Source: CAYXVJ01 sp050309435 (GTDB taxonomy: Bacteria; Bacillota; Clostridia; Saccharofermentanales; Fastidiosipilaceae). Taken from it: a stretch of DNA of 64,000 nucleotides. Under the pieces are notes generated by a model that saw nothing but the letters and a program-made list of their open reading frames with translations, had not been told where the DNA came from and made no database searches. How positions within the stretch are numbered: position 1 is the stretch's first letter; every line of letters begins with the position of its first letter. Of this stretch, positions 53,837 to 62,467 are shown in pieces. The translations under genes were made by a program, and so were the position numbers. The stretch is taken from contig JBNRMJ010000011.1 in the NCBI GenBank assembly GCA_050309435.1, forward strand, positions 124,001 through 188,000. Direction: 5' to 3'.

Positions 53837-56083
53837 TCAATCGCGTTTTATTAACACACGTACCGAGTTTAGTACAGCCAGTATCGTCACGCCCACATCC
53901 GCGAAGACCGCGCCCCACATTCCTGTATAGCCTAGAGCGGATAATGCCAGAACAGCAAGTTTAACAGCTAAAGCCAATGCAATGTTTTGAGCCACCACGC
54001 GCTTGGTAAAGCGGGCGATACGATGCGCTTCGGTCAACTTGCCAAGATTATCATCCAGCAGAACAACATCCGCTGCTTCGATAGCCGCAGCCTGACCCAA
54101 AGCACCCATAGCCACGCCGACATCTGCTCTGGCCAGAGCAGGGGCATCATTTATGCCGTCGCCAACGAAGATCAGTTTATCTTTATCGCCAACGGCCTCA
54201 AGCTCGTTTTGAAGTCGTTCCACGGCAGCGATCTTATCTTGAGGTAGACAATTTGCTTCGTATGCATCCAGCTTCAGTTCGGAACTGACTTTTTTCGCAG
54301 CGGTTTCGGCATCGCCGGTTAACATAACAACACGACGCACGCCTTGTTTCTTGAGTTCGCGCACGGCAGTATCTACACCGGTTTTTATTTTGTCTTCCAG
54401 CTCGATGTAACCGGTGAACTTATCTCCACGAGCGATATACACCGTCGTTCCGTTGCCGCTCTTCAGAACTTCATCGGGAATCTCAATCGAGTTTTCAAGC
54501 AGCCACTTGGCATTACCTGCCAAGAGGCGCTCTTCGTCATAGTACAAAACGGTTCCCCGTCCGGCTACCTCATAGTAATCCCGGATCTGATGATGCTCTG
54601 TTTTCACCATGCCTGCTTCCGCCAAAATCGATGCGGCAAGAGGGTGATTGGATTCCTGTTCCGCGATGGCTGCCAGAGTAAGAACTTCGGCTTCCGTAAG
54701 ATTTTCGTCAACGGATATGACTTTCCTTATGGTGAAACGGCCTTCGGTCAATGTACCGGTTTTATCGAATATGACCGTGTCCATATTGGCCAGAGATTCC
54801 AGATACTCCGCCCCTTTAACCAGAATTCCTTTCTTACTTGCGTTTCCGATACCTCCAAAAAAGCCCAGCGGGACGGATACGACTAATGCACAAGGACAGG
54901 AAACGACTAGAAAGATCAAGGCGCGATAAATCCAATCATTCCATACTGCTCCATCTAAAAGCAAAGGCGGAAAAACCGCTATCAAAAGAGCCATGACCAT
55001 TACCGCAGGCGTATAGTATTTCGCGAAACGGGTAATATAACGTTCGGTCGGCGCTTTATGTGCGCCTGCCTCCTTCACCATGCGCAGGATTCGTTCAACC
55101 GTTGAATCCTGATAGCTGCCGGTCGTTTCGATCGTCAACAGTCCCGAAGTATTTATAAAGCCGGAGGAAACTTTATCGCCGGGCTCCGCAACACGAGGCA
55201 TGGATTCACCGGTTAAAGCAGCCGTATCCATATAAGAACGACCTTGTTTCACCACGCCGTCCAGCGGAACCTTCTCGCCTGCTCTGACTTGAATCAAGGA
55301 TGCCGGCAAAACCGCTTCGGGCGAAACGACTCGAACCTGCCCGCTGACCGGATCAATCAGATTCGCATGATCCGACTTCAATGATCGGATCAATTCTCCA
55401 ATCGAGTCGCGGGATCGATCCACGGCTAAATCCTGAATAAACTCTCCTGCTTGATAAAAGAGCATAACCGCAACCGCTTCGCTGTATTCGCCCAAAATGA
55501 AAGCACCGACGGTTGCAACGGTCATCAGTACTTTTTCATTGGATATATAGAAACGTGATAAGGACTTTATCCCGGAAAGAAATACATCATAACCGACCAG
55601 AACATAAGCAAGCAGCGCAATTACGAAACGAGGCGATGAGGCGGGCGGCATAATAGCCAGGAGGATTAAGACGAGAAGACTCGTCGAAATACGAAGTAAA
55701 ATGGCACGTTCATTCAATAGTGCTTTATACCAGATGCGCCCGGCATCTATCACAGCTTCCGTATTTCGATTAGCTTCCCTGTCCTCAACACTGCTTTTCG
55801 TTTCTTTCGGGACTTCTTCTACCTTCACACCGGGTTCGATTCGATCAATAATCGATTGAATAATTCCTTTTAAGATGGATGGCGAATCAACACCGGCTGT
55901 ATCGCTTAACTTCAAAGTCAGTAACTCCACCGGCAGAGAAATAAATGCCTTATCGACAGACTCGAGTTTCATAATTTCAGACTCGATTTGTGCTGCGCAA
56001 TTCGCACAATCCAACCCGTTTAAACGAAAATCAATCTGCACCGGCTTCGTAAACCCATCAATCTTCACTTGATTATATTCCAT
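53837..56083 (-). CDS. Zn/Cd-exporting P1B-type ATPase
   Basis: Heavy-metal efflux ATPase of 748 residues. N-terminal heavy-metal-associated domain with GLDCANC (C26, C29), phosphorylation motif DKTGTLTEG, membrane metal site CPC in VVSCPCALVV and, in the last membrane segment, Lys and Asp (AVKLAVLALS...VFADVG) that mark Zn/Cd/Pb (ZntA/CadA) rather than Cu pumps. GDGINDAPALARADVG is intact. It starts 27 bases after the ArsR-family gene, forming a regulator-pump operon. Confidence 0.95.
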   Translation of the reverse strand: MEYNQVKIDGFTKPVQIDFRLNGLDCANCAAQIESEIMKLESVDKAFISLPVELLTLKLSDTAGVDSPSILKGIIQSIIDRIEPGVKVEEVPKETKSSVEDREANRNTEAVIDAGRIWYKALLNERAILLRISTSLLVLILLAIMPPASSPRFVIALLAYVLVGYDVFLSGIKSLSRFYISNEKVLMTVATVGAFILGEYSEAVAVMLFYQAGEFIQDLAVDRSRDSIGELIRSLKSDHANLIDPVSGQVRVVSPEAVLPASLIQVRAGEKVPLDGVVKQGRSYMDTAALTGESMPRVAEPGDKVSSGFINTSGLLTIETTGSYQDSTVERILRMVKEAGAHKAPTERYITRFAKYYTPAVMVMALLIAVFPPLLLDGAVWNDWIYRALIFLVVSCPCALVVSVPLGFFGGIGNASKKGILVKGAEYLESLANMDTVIFDKTGTLTEGRFTIRKVISVDENLTEAEVLTLAAIAEQESNHPLAASILAEAGMVKTEHHQIRDYYEVAGRGTVLYYDEERLLAGNAKWLLENSIEIPDEVLKSGNGTTVYIARGDKFTGYIELEDKIKTGVDTAVRELKKQGVRRVVMLTGDAETAAKKVSSELKLDAYEANCLPQDKIAAVERLQNELEAVGDKDKLIFVGDGINDAPALARADVGVAMGALGQAAAIEAADVVLLDDNLGKLTEAHRIARFTKRVVAQNIALALAVKLAVLALSALGYTGMWGAVFADVGVTILAVLNSVRVLIKRD

Positions 56084-56110
56084 CTGCTACCTCTGTCTAA
56101 GCTCTGCGGT

Positions 56111-56494
56111 TTATGAAAAGATCTCGCTGACATGCTCCAGACCGGCCGCAAAGAGCTGACTGACATGATCATCATGCAAAGTATAATAAACCTGTTTTCC
56201 GTCGCGTCTCGATCTTAAAAGACGGTTGCGTTTGAGCAAACGCAGCTGATGCGAGATCGCCGATTGGTTCATATCCAGTAAAATCGCAATATCTCCCACG
56301 CACAATTCACCCTTCTCAAGGGCAAAGAGAATCTTCGCACGTGTGGGATCTCCGAGAACCTTAAACAATTCGGCCAGATCACCGATGACGTCATCCTTCG
56401 GCATCGCTTCGCCGATAGCGCATACGGCTTTCGGGTCCAAAACTGCAGTTAGATCTCGCATATCGTTATCCGGGTTGTCAGCTAGTTGCGTCAT
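56111..56494 (-). CDS. ArsR/SmtB-family zinc/cadmium-sensing repressor
   Basis: 127-residue winged-helix repressor. The alpha-5 metal site follows SmtB spacing (D108-x-H110, then H121-x2-E124), and ELCVGD (63-68, C65) is the CadC-type alpha-3 motif; C25 in the N-terminal arm could complete a Cd/Pb site. Metal binding releases DNA and derepresses the pump behind it. Helix-turn-helix is LLDMNQSAISHQLRLLKRN. GAGGAG precedes the ATG. A matching operator overlies the transcription start. Confidence 0.93.
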   Translation of the reverse strand: MTQLADNPDNDMRDLTAVLDPKAVCAIGEAMPKDDVIGDLAELFKVLGDPTRAKILFALEKGELCVGDIAILLDMNQSAISHQLRLLKRNRLLRSRRDGKQVYYTLHDDHVSQLFAAGLEHVSEIFS

Positions 56495-56542
56495 CCGTTC
56501 GTCTCCTCTTTCAATTCTGTCGCTGCGACATCACTTACTCCG

Positions 56543-56566
56543 ACATATGATCATTTGTTCATATGT
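56543..56566. promoter_or_regulatory. SmtB/ArsR-type operator
   Basis: ACATATGA (56543-56550) and TCATATGT (56559-56566) are exact inverted arms of 8 bases, spacer 8, close to the ArsR-family consensus ATATGAACA-n-TGTTCATAT. Located immediately downstream of the -10. Confidence 0.85.
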
Positions 56567-56574
56567 TGCAATTT

Positions 56575-56602
56575 ATTATCTCATATCTGCGAAGAAAATC
56601 AA
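56575..56602 (-). promoter_or_regulatory. Promoter of the arsR-P1B ATPase operon
   Basis: Minus strand TTGATT (56602-56597), 16-base spacer, GATAAT (56580-56575). Confidence 0.65.
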
Positions 56603-56614
56603 GTCCGGATACCT

Positions 56615-56641
56615 AAAAAGCTTCCCCGTACGGAGAAGCTT
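56615..56641 (-). terminator. Terminator of the YtxH gene
   Basis: Minus strand AAGCTTC-TCCGTACGGGG-AAGCTT hairpin then TTTTT-like tail (56641-56615). Confidence 0.75.
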
Positions 56642-56673
56642 CTTCACTTGTCATGATACAGATGAAATGACTA

Positions 56674-57135
56674 TCAAGTCATTTTGCTTTTCAGATCTTC
56701 GGCTTCGGATCGAAATTCTTCAGATGCCGCAACGAGGCGTTCGCCGGATTCCCCGATATCAACTTCTTGTTTCGCCAATCGTCCGGCGGAACGTTCGAGT
56801 GTCAGCTTGAGAGCTTTAATATGTTTCATACTGTCCTGAACAGCTTGTACGGTCGTGCCTACATCTGTCGCGACCGCTTTCACGTTCGTCGTCAAACTAT
56901 CAACTGTCGTCTTCAGCCGGTTTGCAGTTCTCATACTGCCGACTTGTACGGCTAAACCGGTATTCACGGCACCGTCGACGAAGCGCTGCCGTGTGGCGCT
57001 GCCCGGTCGTGGTGCGAAAAGCAAGCCGGTCCCGACGCCGATAGCCGATCCGACAAGCAGGCCCCGCAGGACAGAACGACGCTTTTTTGACCGATGCGAT
57101 CCGTTGACGAGATCGATTATATCTTGATATGACAT
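56674..57135 (-). CDS. YtxH-domain protein
   Basis: 153 residues from ATG 57135 (GGAGG 8 bases upstream; the longer frame starts inside that RBS). A basic segment SHRSKKRRSVLRG precedes a short Gly-rich hydrophobic stretch LLVGSAIGVGTGLLFAPRPGSATR, the YtxH signature, followed by a long amphipathic helical tail. YtxH proteins are linked to general stress in Bacillus, but their biochemical role is not known. Monocistronic with its own terminator. Confidence 0.85.
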   Translation of the reverse strand: MSYQDIIDLVNGSHRSKKRRSVLRGLLVGSAIGVGTGLLFAPRPGSATRQRFVDGAVNTGLAVQVGSMRTANRLKTTVDSLTTNVKAVATDVGTTVQAVQDSMKHIKALKLTLERSAGRLAKQEVDIGESGERLVAASEEFRSEAEDLKSKMT

Positions 57136-57338
57136 TGCTGATTCCTCCATCCGAAGCCAATTCGCGGTATCGATGCTCCTGCATATACGGCTTCATTGAT
57201 ATATACTTATCTTAACATGTCGGATACCAAGAAAAGGTATCGTGAACGACCCAAGTTCCTTACTTCACAAAAAAGATCAAATATGTAACAATATTGACAG
57301 TACCGGATCGCAAGATATTGCAGAACAGGAAGAAAATC

Positions 57339-57776
57339 ATGATTTTACAGGAATCCGCACAGATGTATTTGGAAAATGTACTTATACTGGAGAACCGTCT
57401 GGGTGAAGTGCGTTCCATCGATTTAGCCGAAGAAATGGGTTTTTCAAAACCCTCGGTCAGCCGTGCCGTTCACTTACTGATTGACAACAAATTTCTAACC
57501 ATGGAAGCCGATGGAAGGCTTATTCTCACCGAGGCAGGCAGAAAAGAAGCGATCGGTATCTATCAGCGCCATATCGTCCTCTCCCATTTCCTTACGGCTC
57601 TGGGTGTTGATCCACGGATCGCAGACGACGATGCCTGCCGTATCGAGCATATTATCTCGAAGGAAACCTTCGAACGGATTAAAATCTTTTTAACAGAACA
57701 CAATATTGATTTCCCGGAAGCAAATGAGAAAGATCTTTTCTACTTCGCAGAGAACGGAATCTCTTTGAAGAAATGA
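57339..57776 (+). CDS. DtxR-family metal-dependent regulator, iron-type site
   Basis: 145 residues from ATG 57339 (AGGAAG upstream). Winged HTH (SIDLAEEMGFSKPSVSRAVH) plus dimerisation domain, without the C-terminal SH3-like domain. Residues M9, C100, E103 and H104 align with the primary DtxR ligands M10, C102, E105, H106, so iron rather than Mn (MntR-type Asp/Glu) sensing is favoured; ancillary-site equivalents are partly lost (H78 kept). No clear target gene adjoins it. Convergent with the E1-alpha gene. Confidence 0.9.
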   Translation: MILQESAQMYLENVLILENRLGEVRSIDLAEEMGFSKPSVSRAVHLLIDNKFLTMEADGRLILTEAGRKEAIGIYQRHIVLSHFLTALGVDPRIADDDACRIEHIISKETFERIKIFLTEHNIDFPEANEKDLFYFAENGISLKK

Positions 57777-57810
57777 GCGGCGTCAAGCAAGCGTATTGAC
57801 AGAAATTAAG

Positions 57811-57844
57811 ACAGCCTCGACCGGATGGATCGGGGCTGTTTTTT
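57811..57844 (+). terminator. Terminator between the DtxR and E1-alpha genes
   Basis: ACAGCC(TCGA) pairs with (TCGG)GGCTGT and a run of six T follows; can also act on the convergent gene. Confidence 0.75.
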
Positions 57845-57863
57845 CTACCTGATCTCGATAAAT

Positions 57864-58991
57864 TCAAGCTTCGACGGCTCTCTCTTCACGTTTCAGATAA
57901 ATCTGAAGCTGTTCATCCAGTTCGGCCGGCGTTGTTTCATAAGTATTTCTAATGAAATCGCTGATCTTCTGCTTCGGCGTGGCATTCACTTCTTCCACGG
58001 CCTGTCTGACATCGGCCCGGGCTTGTTCCAGCGCTTCCGATTCATCTGCTTCGGTCCAGATGCCGCGACCGGTCAGATATGCCCTCATGCGTTTAATGGG
58101 ATCTTTCTTGTTCCAGCGCTCAAAACTTTCCGGCTCGCGATAGATACTCGGATCGTCACCTGACAGGGAATGCGGATCGAACCTGGAGCATACCGTTTCG
58201 ATCAGTACGGGCCCGTTTCCTGCGGCCGCCCGGGCGCGTGCGGCACGTGCGGCGCTTAATACTGCAAATACATCCATACCGTCCACCCGAATTCCGGGTA
58301 TCCCTGCTGCCGCAGCTTTCTGAGCCAGAGTGGACGCAGCAGTCTGGCTGGTCCAGTGCGTGGATATCGCATACTCATTGTTTTCTACGATGTATACAAT
58401 CTGTGCTTTAAAAACACCGGCGAAATTAAGACCTTCGTAAAAATCACCCTGGGAGGTACCTCCGTCGCCTGTATACGTCAGGGCAACCTGTTTCGATCCT
58501 CGCTTTCGCAAGCCCAGACCAACACCGGCGCCCTGAATCATCTGTGCACCGATGATAACCTGGGGCGGAATGGCATTCATGCCCGAATAGTCATTTCCTT
58601 TCACGTGGCCGTTATTCCAGTGAAAACATTGTGACAAGGGCAAGCCGTGCATGACAAGCGGTCCGAATACACGATAACCGGCCAGCATAAAGTCCTCTTT
58701 TTCGAAGGCCAGATACGATCCGATCTGACTGGCCTCCTGTCCCTGATAAGGTGCATGAAAACTCATCCAGCCTTGTTTGGCGAGCATGGTACTTCGGGCA
58801 TTGAGCTCCCGTACCCATAACATGCGGTTCATAATGTATTTTAGTGTATCGTCATCGAGAGCCAAATCATCAAATGCCTTCTGATTTACGATCCTGCCCT
58901 CGCTATCCATGATCTGATGTGTGGGAAAAATATCACCCAGACGTTCGATCTGTTGCCGAAAATCCAGGGGATTCAAATTATTATCATTCAT
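57864..58991 (-). CDS. Orphan 2-oxoacid (pyruvate-type) dehydrogenase E1 alpha subunit
   Basis: Thiamine-diphosphate-dependent E1 alpha, 375 residues. The ThDP motif GDGGTSQGDFYEGLNFAGVF ends in IVYIVENN, and HWNNGHVKGNDYSGMN plus the phosphorylation-loop-like CSRFDPHSLSGDDP are typical of Pdh/acetoin E1 alpha. No E1 beta, E2 or E3 gene is adjacent: the neighbours are a DtxR regulator and B12 transport genes. The substrate (pyruvate, acetoin or branched oxoacid) is undecided. The partners must lie elsewhere, or the gene is a stray remnant. Confidence 0.88.
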   Translation of the reverse strand: MNDNNLNPLDFRQQIERLGDIFPTHQIMDSEGRIVNQKAFDDLALDDDTLKYIMNRMLWVRELNARSTMLAKQGWMSFHAPYQGQEASQIGSYLAFEKEDFMLAGYRVFGPLVMHGLPLSQCFHWNNGHVKGNDYSGMNAIPPQVIIGAQMIQGAGVGLGLRKRGSKQVALTYTGDGGTSQGDFYEGLNFAGVFKAQIVYIVENNEYAISTHWTSQTAASTLAQKAAAAGIPGIRVDGMDVFAVLSAARAARARAAAGNGPVLIETVCSRFDPHSLSGDDPSIYREPESFERWNKKDPIKRMRAYLTGRGIWTEADESEALEQARADVRQAVEEVNATPKQKISDFIRNTYETTPAELDEQLQIYLKREERAVEA

Positions 58992-59117
58992 ATTGTGTCA
59001 GCCTTTCATCAGCTTTACTCATATGAATAACGTAGCAGTAACAAGGTGGATTTGCAAGTTATTTTGATACTCAAACAATCGGCAAAGTGAATGATTAGCA
59101 AGCATTTACTGCTTCAT

Positions 59118-59888
59118 TTACTTCCAGCGTTCAAGCGTCTTTTGCATGTAAGAAGCAACATCCATGCCGAATACCGCCTGCAGGCGCTCTGCCGTGCAGA
59201 CCTCGGACCATGGACCACTGGCTACTGTCATGCCGTCGGACAAGAGCAGCACTTCGTCTGCCAGTTCCGAAGCCAGATTCAAATCGTGTAACACACCGCA
59301 GACCGCGTGACCGGGTACTTGTGACCATTGTTTCAGATAGTCTATCAGTTCGGTTTGATGGCGAAGATCCAGATGATTCGTAGGCTCGTCCAGAAATATC
59401 ATACCCGGCTCCTGGGCGAAGGTTCTGGCCAGAAAGACCCGCTGTAACTGCCCGCCCGAAAGATCGCTTATCAAACGATCACGTAAATCCCATAAACCGA
59501 CTTGTCCAAGCACATCCTCGACAACTTGACGGTCCATGTCTCCGGGTTCAGCAAGCCAGCCTTTCCGAAGGAGATGATAACGACCCATCATGACGGTATC
59601 GTATACGCTATATGGGAAATAAGCGCTTTCAAGCTGTGCCAGTACCGCCATGCGCGACGCCAGTTCGACCGGTTTCATGGCACGAACATCCTGCCCTTCG
59701 GATAATAGAAGACCTTCGGATGCAAGTGTTCCGGTAATGGCACGAATCAAGGTTGTTTTCCCGCATCCGTTCGGACCCAGAATGACAAGGCGATTGCCCT
59801 CATAAAGGCTAAAAGAAATATCCCGGATGATATCGTCTTCCCCATATCCCGCACGGAGATTCTCGACACGAAGCAGTTCTTTTTTCAT
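59118..59888 (-). CDS. btuD: Vitamin B12 ABC transporter ATPase
   Basis: 256 residues, FecE/BtuD-type nucleotide-binding protein: Walker A LGPNGCGKTT, signature LSGGQLQRV, Walker B MIFLDEPTNHLD, and H-loop His (VLHDLNLA). It overlaps the permease gene by 4 bases. The cobalamin riboswitch at the head of the operon points to B12 rather than iron-siderophore as cargo. Confidence 0.92.
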   Translation of the reverse strand: MKKELLRVENLRAGYGEDDIIRDISFSLYEGNRLVILGPNGCGKTTLIRAITGTLASEGLLLSEGQDVRAMKPVELASRMAVLAQLESAYFPYSVYDTVMMGRYHLLRKGWLAEPGDMDRQVVEDVLGQVGLWDLRDRLISDLSGGQLQRVFLARTFAQEPGMIFLDEPTNHLDLRHQTELIDYLKQWSQVPGHAVCGVLHDLNLASELADEVLLLSDGMTVASGPWSEVCTAERLQAVFGMDVASYMQKTLERWK

Positions 59889-60970
59889 ACGGACTCTCCT
59901 TTGCGTCTTTTAAAGTACACATAGGCAAAGAAAGGCGCTCCGATGATTGCCGTTATCGCCCCGACGGGCAGTTCTCGCGGTGCCAGCAATGTCCTCGCCA
60001 GTAAATCGGCCATAACCATCAGGGAACCGCCGAGCAGCATTGACATGGGAAGTACGGCCCGATGCGATGAGCCGAATATCCGTCTGGTCAGGTGAGGCGC
60101 GATGAGATCGACGAAACCTATCACACCTGTCAAAGAAATGCTGGCCCCCGTCAAGAGAGCCGTAACGACAAGGACGAATGGTTTGATAAAAGGCAAATTA
60201 ATACCCAGTGTCAAGGCCTGGCTTTCGCCGAATGTCATGATATCAAGTTCGCGGTTGTACCTCATCAGTATCAGCGAACCTGCAGCCAAAACGAGAGCCA
60301 CGATCGATACCGCCGACCATCCGAGACCTGAAAAGCTGCCCAACTGCCAGAGGACCAGTCTTTCCATCGTTTCTCTGGCCAGTGACATCAAGAGCGTCAG
60401 AATTCCTCCGAAAAATTGCGAAATAACAAGTCCGATCAAAATAATCGTCGTGTTTTCCATTCGTTTATCCAGTTTCTTCGATATTGCCAGAACTAAAAAG
60501 ACGGTACCTACGCCAAAAATGAATCCGGCTATCGGAAAGCCAAGCGAACTTCGCAAGCCTCCGCTCAAGCCGAAGAGTAAAACAAAAGCAGCTCCGAGCG
60601 AAGAGCCGGAGGATACACCGAGCGTAAAGGACGATGCCAGAGGATTCTTCAAAACCGATTGCATAACGACACCGGAAACCGATAAAGCGGCTCCAACCAG
60701 GAATGCGAGGAGAACACGAGGCAGGCGGACCGACCAGAGGATACCGGCAATATTCGCCGGAACAGATGCCGGTAAGGATCTGCCCAGGATTTTATGTACC
60801 AAAATCAGTAGGATGTCCTGTGGTCGAATCGTGACACTGCCGATACCGATCGCCATCAGCATAATCACAACAGAGGCAAGGAGGGTCAGAGAAGCAATAA
60901 AGCTCCTCTGACCGGTTCTGTTTGTCGCTATACTCCCTGCTTGTTTTTTTCTCATTGTTGACTTACTCAT
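59885..60970 (-). CDS. btuC: Vitamin B12 ABC transporter permease (FecCD family)
   Basis: About 361 residues from ATG 60970, which overlaps the binding-protein stop codon by 8 bases, implying translational coupling; an ATG 15 bases on is an alternative. Nine or ten hydrophobic segments with family motifs PRVLLAFLVGAALSVSGVVMQ, SGSSLGAAFV and GFVDLIAPHLTRRIFGSSHR. The last contacts the ATPase. Functions as a dimer. Confidence 0.93.
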   Translation of the reverse strand: MSKSTMRKKQAGSIATNRTGQRSFIASLTLLASVVIMLMAIGIGSVTIRPQDILLILVHKILGRSLPASVPANIAGILWSVRLPRVLLAFLVGAALSVSGVVMQSVLKNPLASSFTLGVSSGSSLGAAFVLLFGLSGGLRSSLGFPIAGFIFGVGTVFLVLAISKKLDKRMENTTIILIGLVISQFFGGILTLLMSLARETMERLVLWQLGSFSGLGWSAVSIVALVLAAGSLILMRYNRELDIMTFGESQALTLGINLPFIKPFVLVVTALLTGASISLTGVIGFVDLIAPHLTRRIFGSSHRAVLPMSMLLGGSLMVMADLLARTLLAPRELPVGAITAIIGAPFFAYVYFKRRKGESV

Positions 60971-61991
60971 AATATTCGGGGTAAACAGCTCGGGCAATTT
61001 CCCATGCAGCCTCCAGAATGTTGTGGTTAGGCAGCGAGGACCGGTTGTTGTCGATCTGATAAACATCCCCGTTCATGATAGCTGTCACGTTATCCCAACC
61101 GGGACGGCCCAGAATTTCTCCCGCAGGATCCTCGATGTAATTGACGTTCGTTAAGATAACATCCGGATTTAAAGCGATCGCCGCTTCTTCGGTAACCGGT
61201 ATCCAGGACTCCTGATCGGCTAAAACGTTAATCGCAGCGACAAGGCTGATAGCTTCGTTTAAGTAAGTGTTAGCGCCTGTGCTGTAGAGATAAGGCAGAG
61301 CGGATATCTCGAAAAACACCGTACGTCTCTCTTCTTCGGGGATTGTCGCTGCAATCGAAGCGAGTTCATCTATACCGCTTTGAAAAGTTTCGATTAGTTC
61401 GGCGGCTTCTTTAGAGCTCGATGTAGCAGCTCCGATAAAACGGATATCTTCCATAATCTCGGAGAAGCTTTCAGATGTAGGAATATAAGCAACCGTCACG
61501 CCCTCATCAATCAAAGGCTGAAGAACAGATGTCTCTCCGCCTGCATCAGTAATATTGGAAACAAAAATCAAATCGGCATCAACGGCAAGCAGAGCCTCGA
61601 TATCGGGGCTCATCAGATCGATGGCCGGAAGATCGGCAGGCAAGCCGGCAAACGAGACCGAGTTCGTGTCGATCGCTACGATTTTGTCTCCCAGCCCCAA
61701 ATCGACCAGTATTTCGGTCGTAGAACCGACCAGCGAAACAATTCGCTCAACGGTATCCGGAATATCAATGGTGTTTCCGGCACGATCGGTATCAGGCTTC
61801 TCTTCAGGTTGAACTGCACTTGTCGAAGCGCTGGTTTCTTCTTCGCCGATAGATGTTTCTACCGTAACGCCCGTTGTCCCGGACTGTGAGACGAATTGAC
61901 TCGATGATGCGTTGTTCCCGCTTGTTTGGCAAGCTGCGGTCGTGAACGCCAATGCTCCTGCAAGTATAAAGGCTATTATCTTTTGTTTCAT
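60963..61991 (-). CDS. btuF: Vitamin B12-binding lipoprotein
   Basis: 342 residues; lipoprotein signal IIAFILAGALAFTTAAC with lipidated C21, a Ser/Thr-rich tether, then a class III periplasmic-binding fold (IVSLVGSTTEILVDLGLGDKI ... LFVS-like strand LIFVSNITDAGG). Sequence alone cannot separate B12 from siderophore binding; the riboswitch in the leader decides for a corrinoid. GGAGGG precedes the ATG. First gene of btuF-btuC-btuD. Confidence 0.92.
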   Translation of the reverse strand: MKQKIIAFILAGALAFTTAACQTSGNNASSSQFVSQSGTTGVTVETSIGEEETSASTSAVQPEEKPDTDRAGNTIDIPDTVERIVSLVGSTTEILVDLGLGDKIVAIDTNSVSFAGLPADLPAIDLMSPDIEALLAVDADLIFVSNITDAGGETSVLQPLIDEGVTVAYIPTSESFSEIMEDIRFIGAATSSSKEAAELIETFQSGIDELASIAATIPEEERRTVFFEISALPYLYSTGANTYLNEAISLVAAINVLADQESWIPVTEEAAIALNPDVILTNVNYIEDPAGEILGRPGWDNVTAIMNGDVYQIDNNRSSLPNHNILEAAWEIARAVYPEYYE

Positions 61992-62087
61992 TTCTTCCCT
62001 CCACGAAAGATTTTCTGATTTCTCGGGAAGGATAGCAGGTGCCTTGCGCTTTCAGGGCTTTGCCTCTCGATTTGCAAAGCATAAAAA

Positions 62088-62105
62088 AACGGCACCGGTG
62101 CCGTT
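62088..62105 (-). terminator. Riboswitch-controlled terminator before btuF
   Basis: Palindromic stem AACGGCACCGGTGCCGTT followed on the minus strand by seven T; placed between the riboswitch and btuF, so it is the likely expression platform. Confidence 0.85.
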
Positions 62106-62194
62106 AATCAGATGAGTTGGCCTTCGTTTACACGAAGTAAAGCCGGTATAACCGACTGCCCGTTCATCCTTTTCCCGCCGAAAAGTCAGATCAT

Positions 62195-62368
62195 TGTCGC
62201 TTAAGGCAGGTCTCCTGGCTTACATGATATCTGCTTGGCTGCCTTCCCGGATTTTTCCAGTGGCGTGATAGCCTTGCCTCATGATTACAGTAGCGGGGGC
62301 TGCTGCGGAGTCTAACCGCATTCCCTATTATATGCTCGAAAGATAAATTTCTCGCATCACCTAAGCAA
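62195..62368 (-). ncRNA. Cobalamin (B12) riboswitch
   Basis: Minus strand carries the conserved core in order: GGGAATGCGGT, CCGCAGCAGCCCCCGCTACTG, GCCACTGG, GGGAAGG and the B12 box GCCAGGAGACCTGCC (62219-62205); distal P1 pairing TTGCTTAGG with CCTTAAGCGA encloses it. B12 binding would favour the terminator at 62105-62088 and shut off btuFCD. The bases 62369-62467 to the AraC gene show no further feature. Confidence 0.97.
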
Positions 62369-62467
62369 CTTTATTATTCGATTATCAATGCCCGGATGCA
62401 TCCTTGGCTACTCAAACATAACGGAGATCGTATAAGCTTGTCAAGCCTCAAACGAGACGATACGAAA

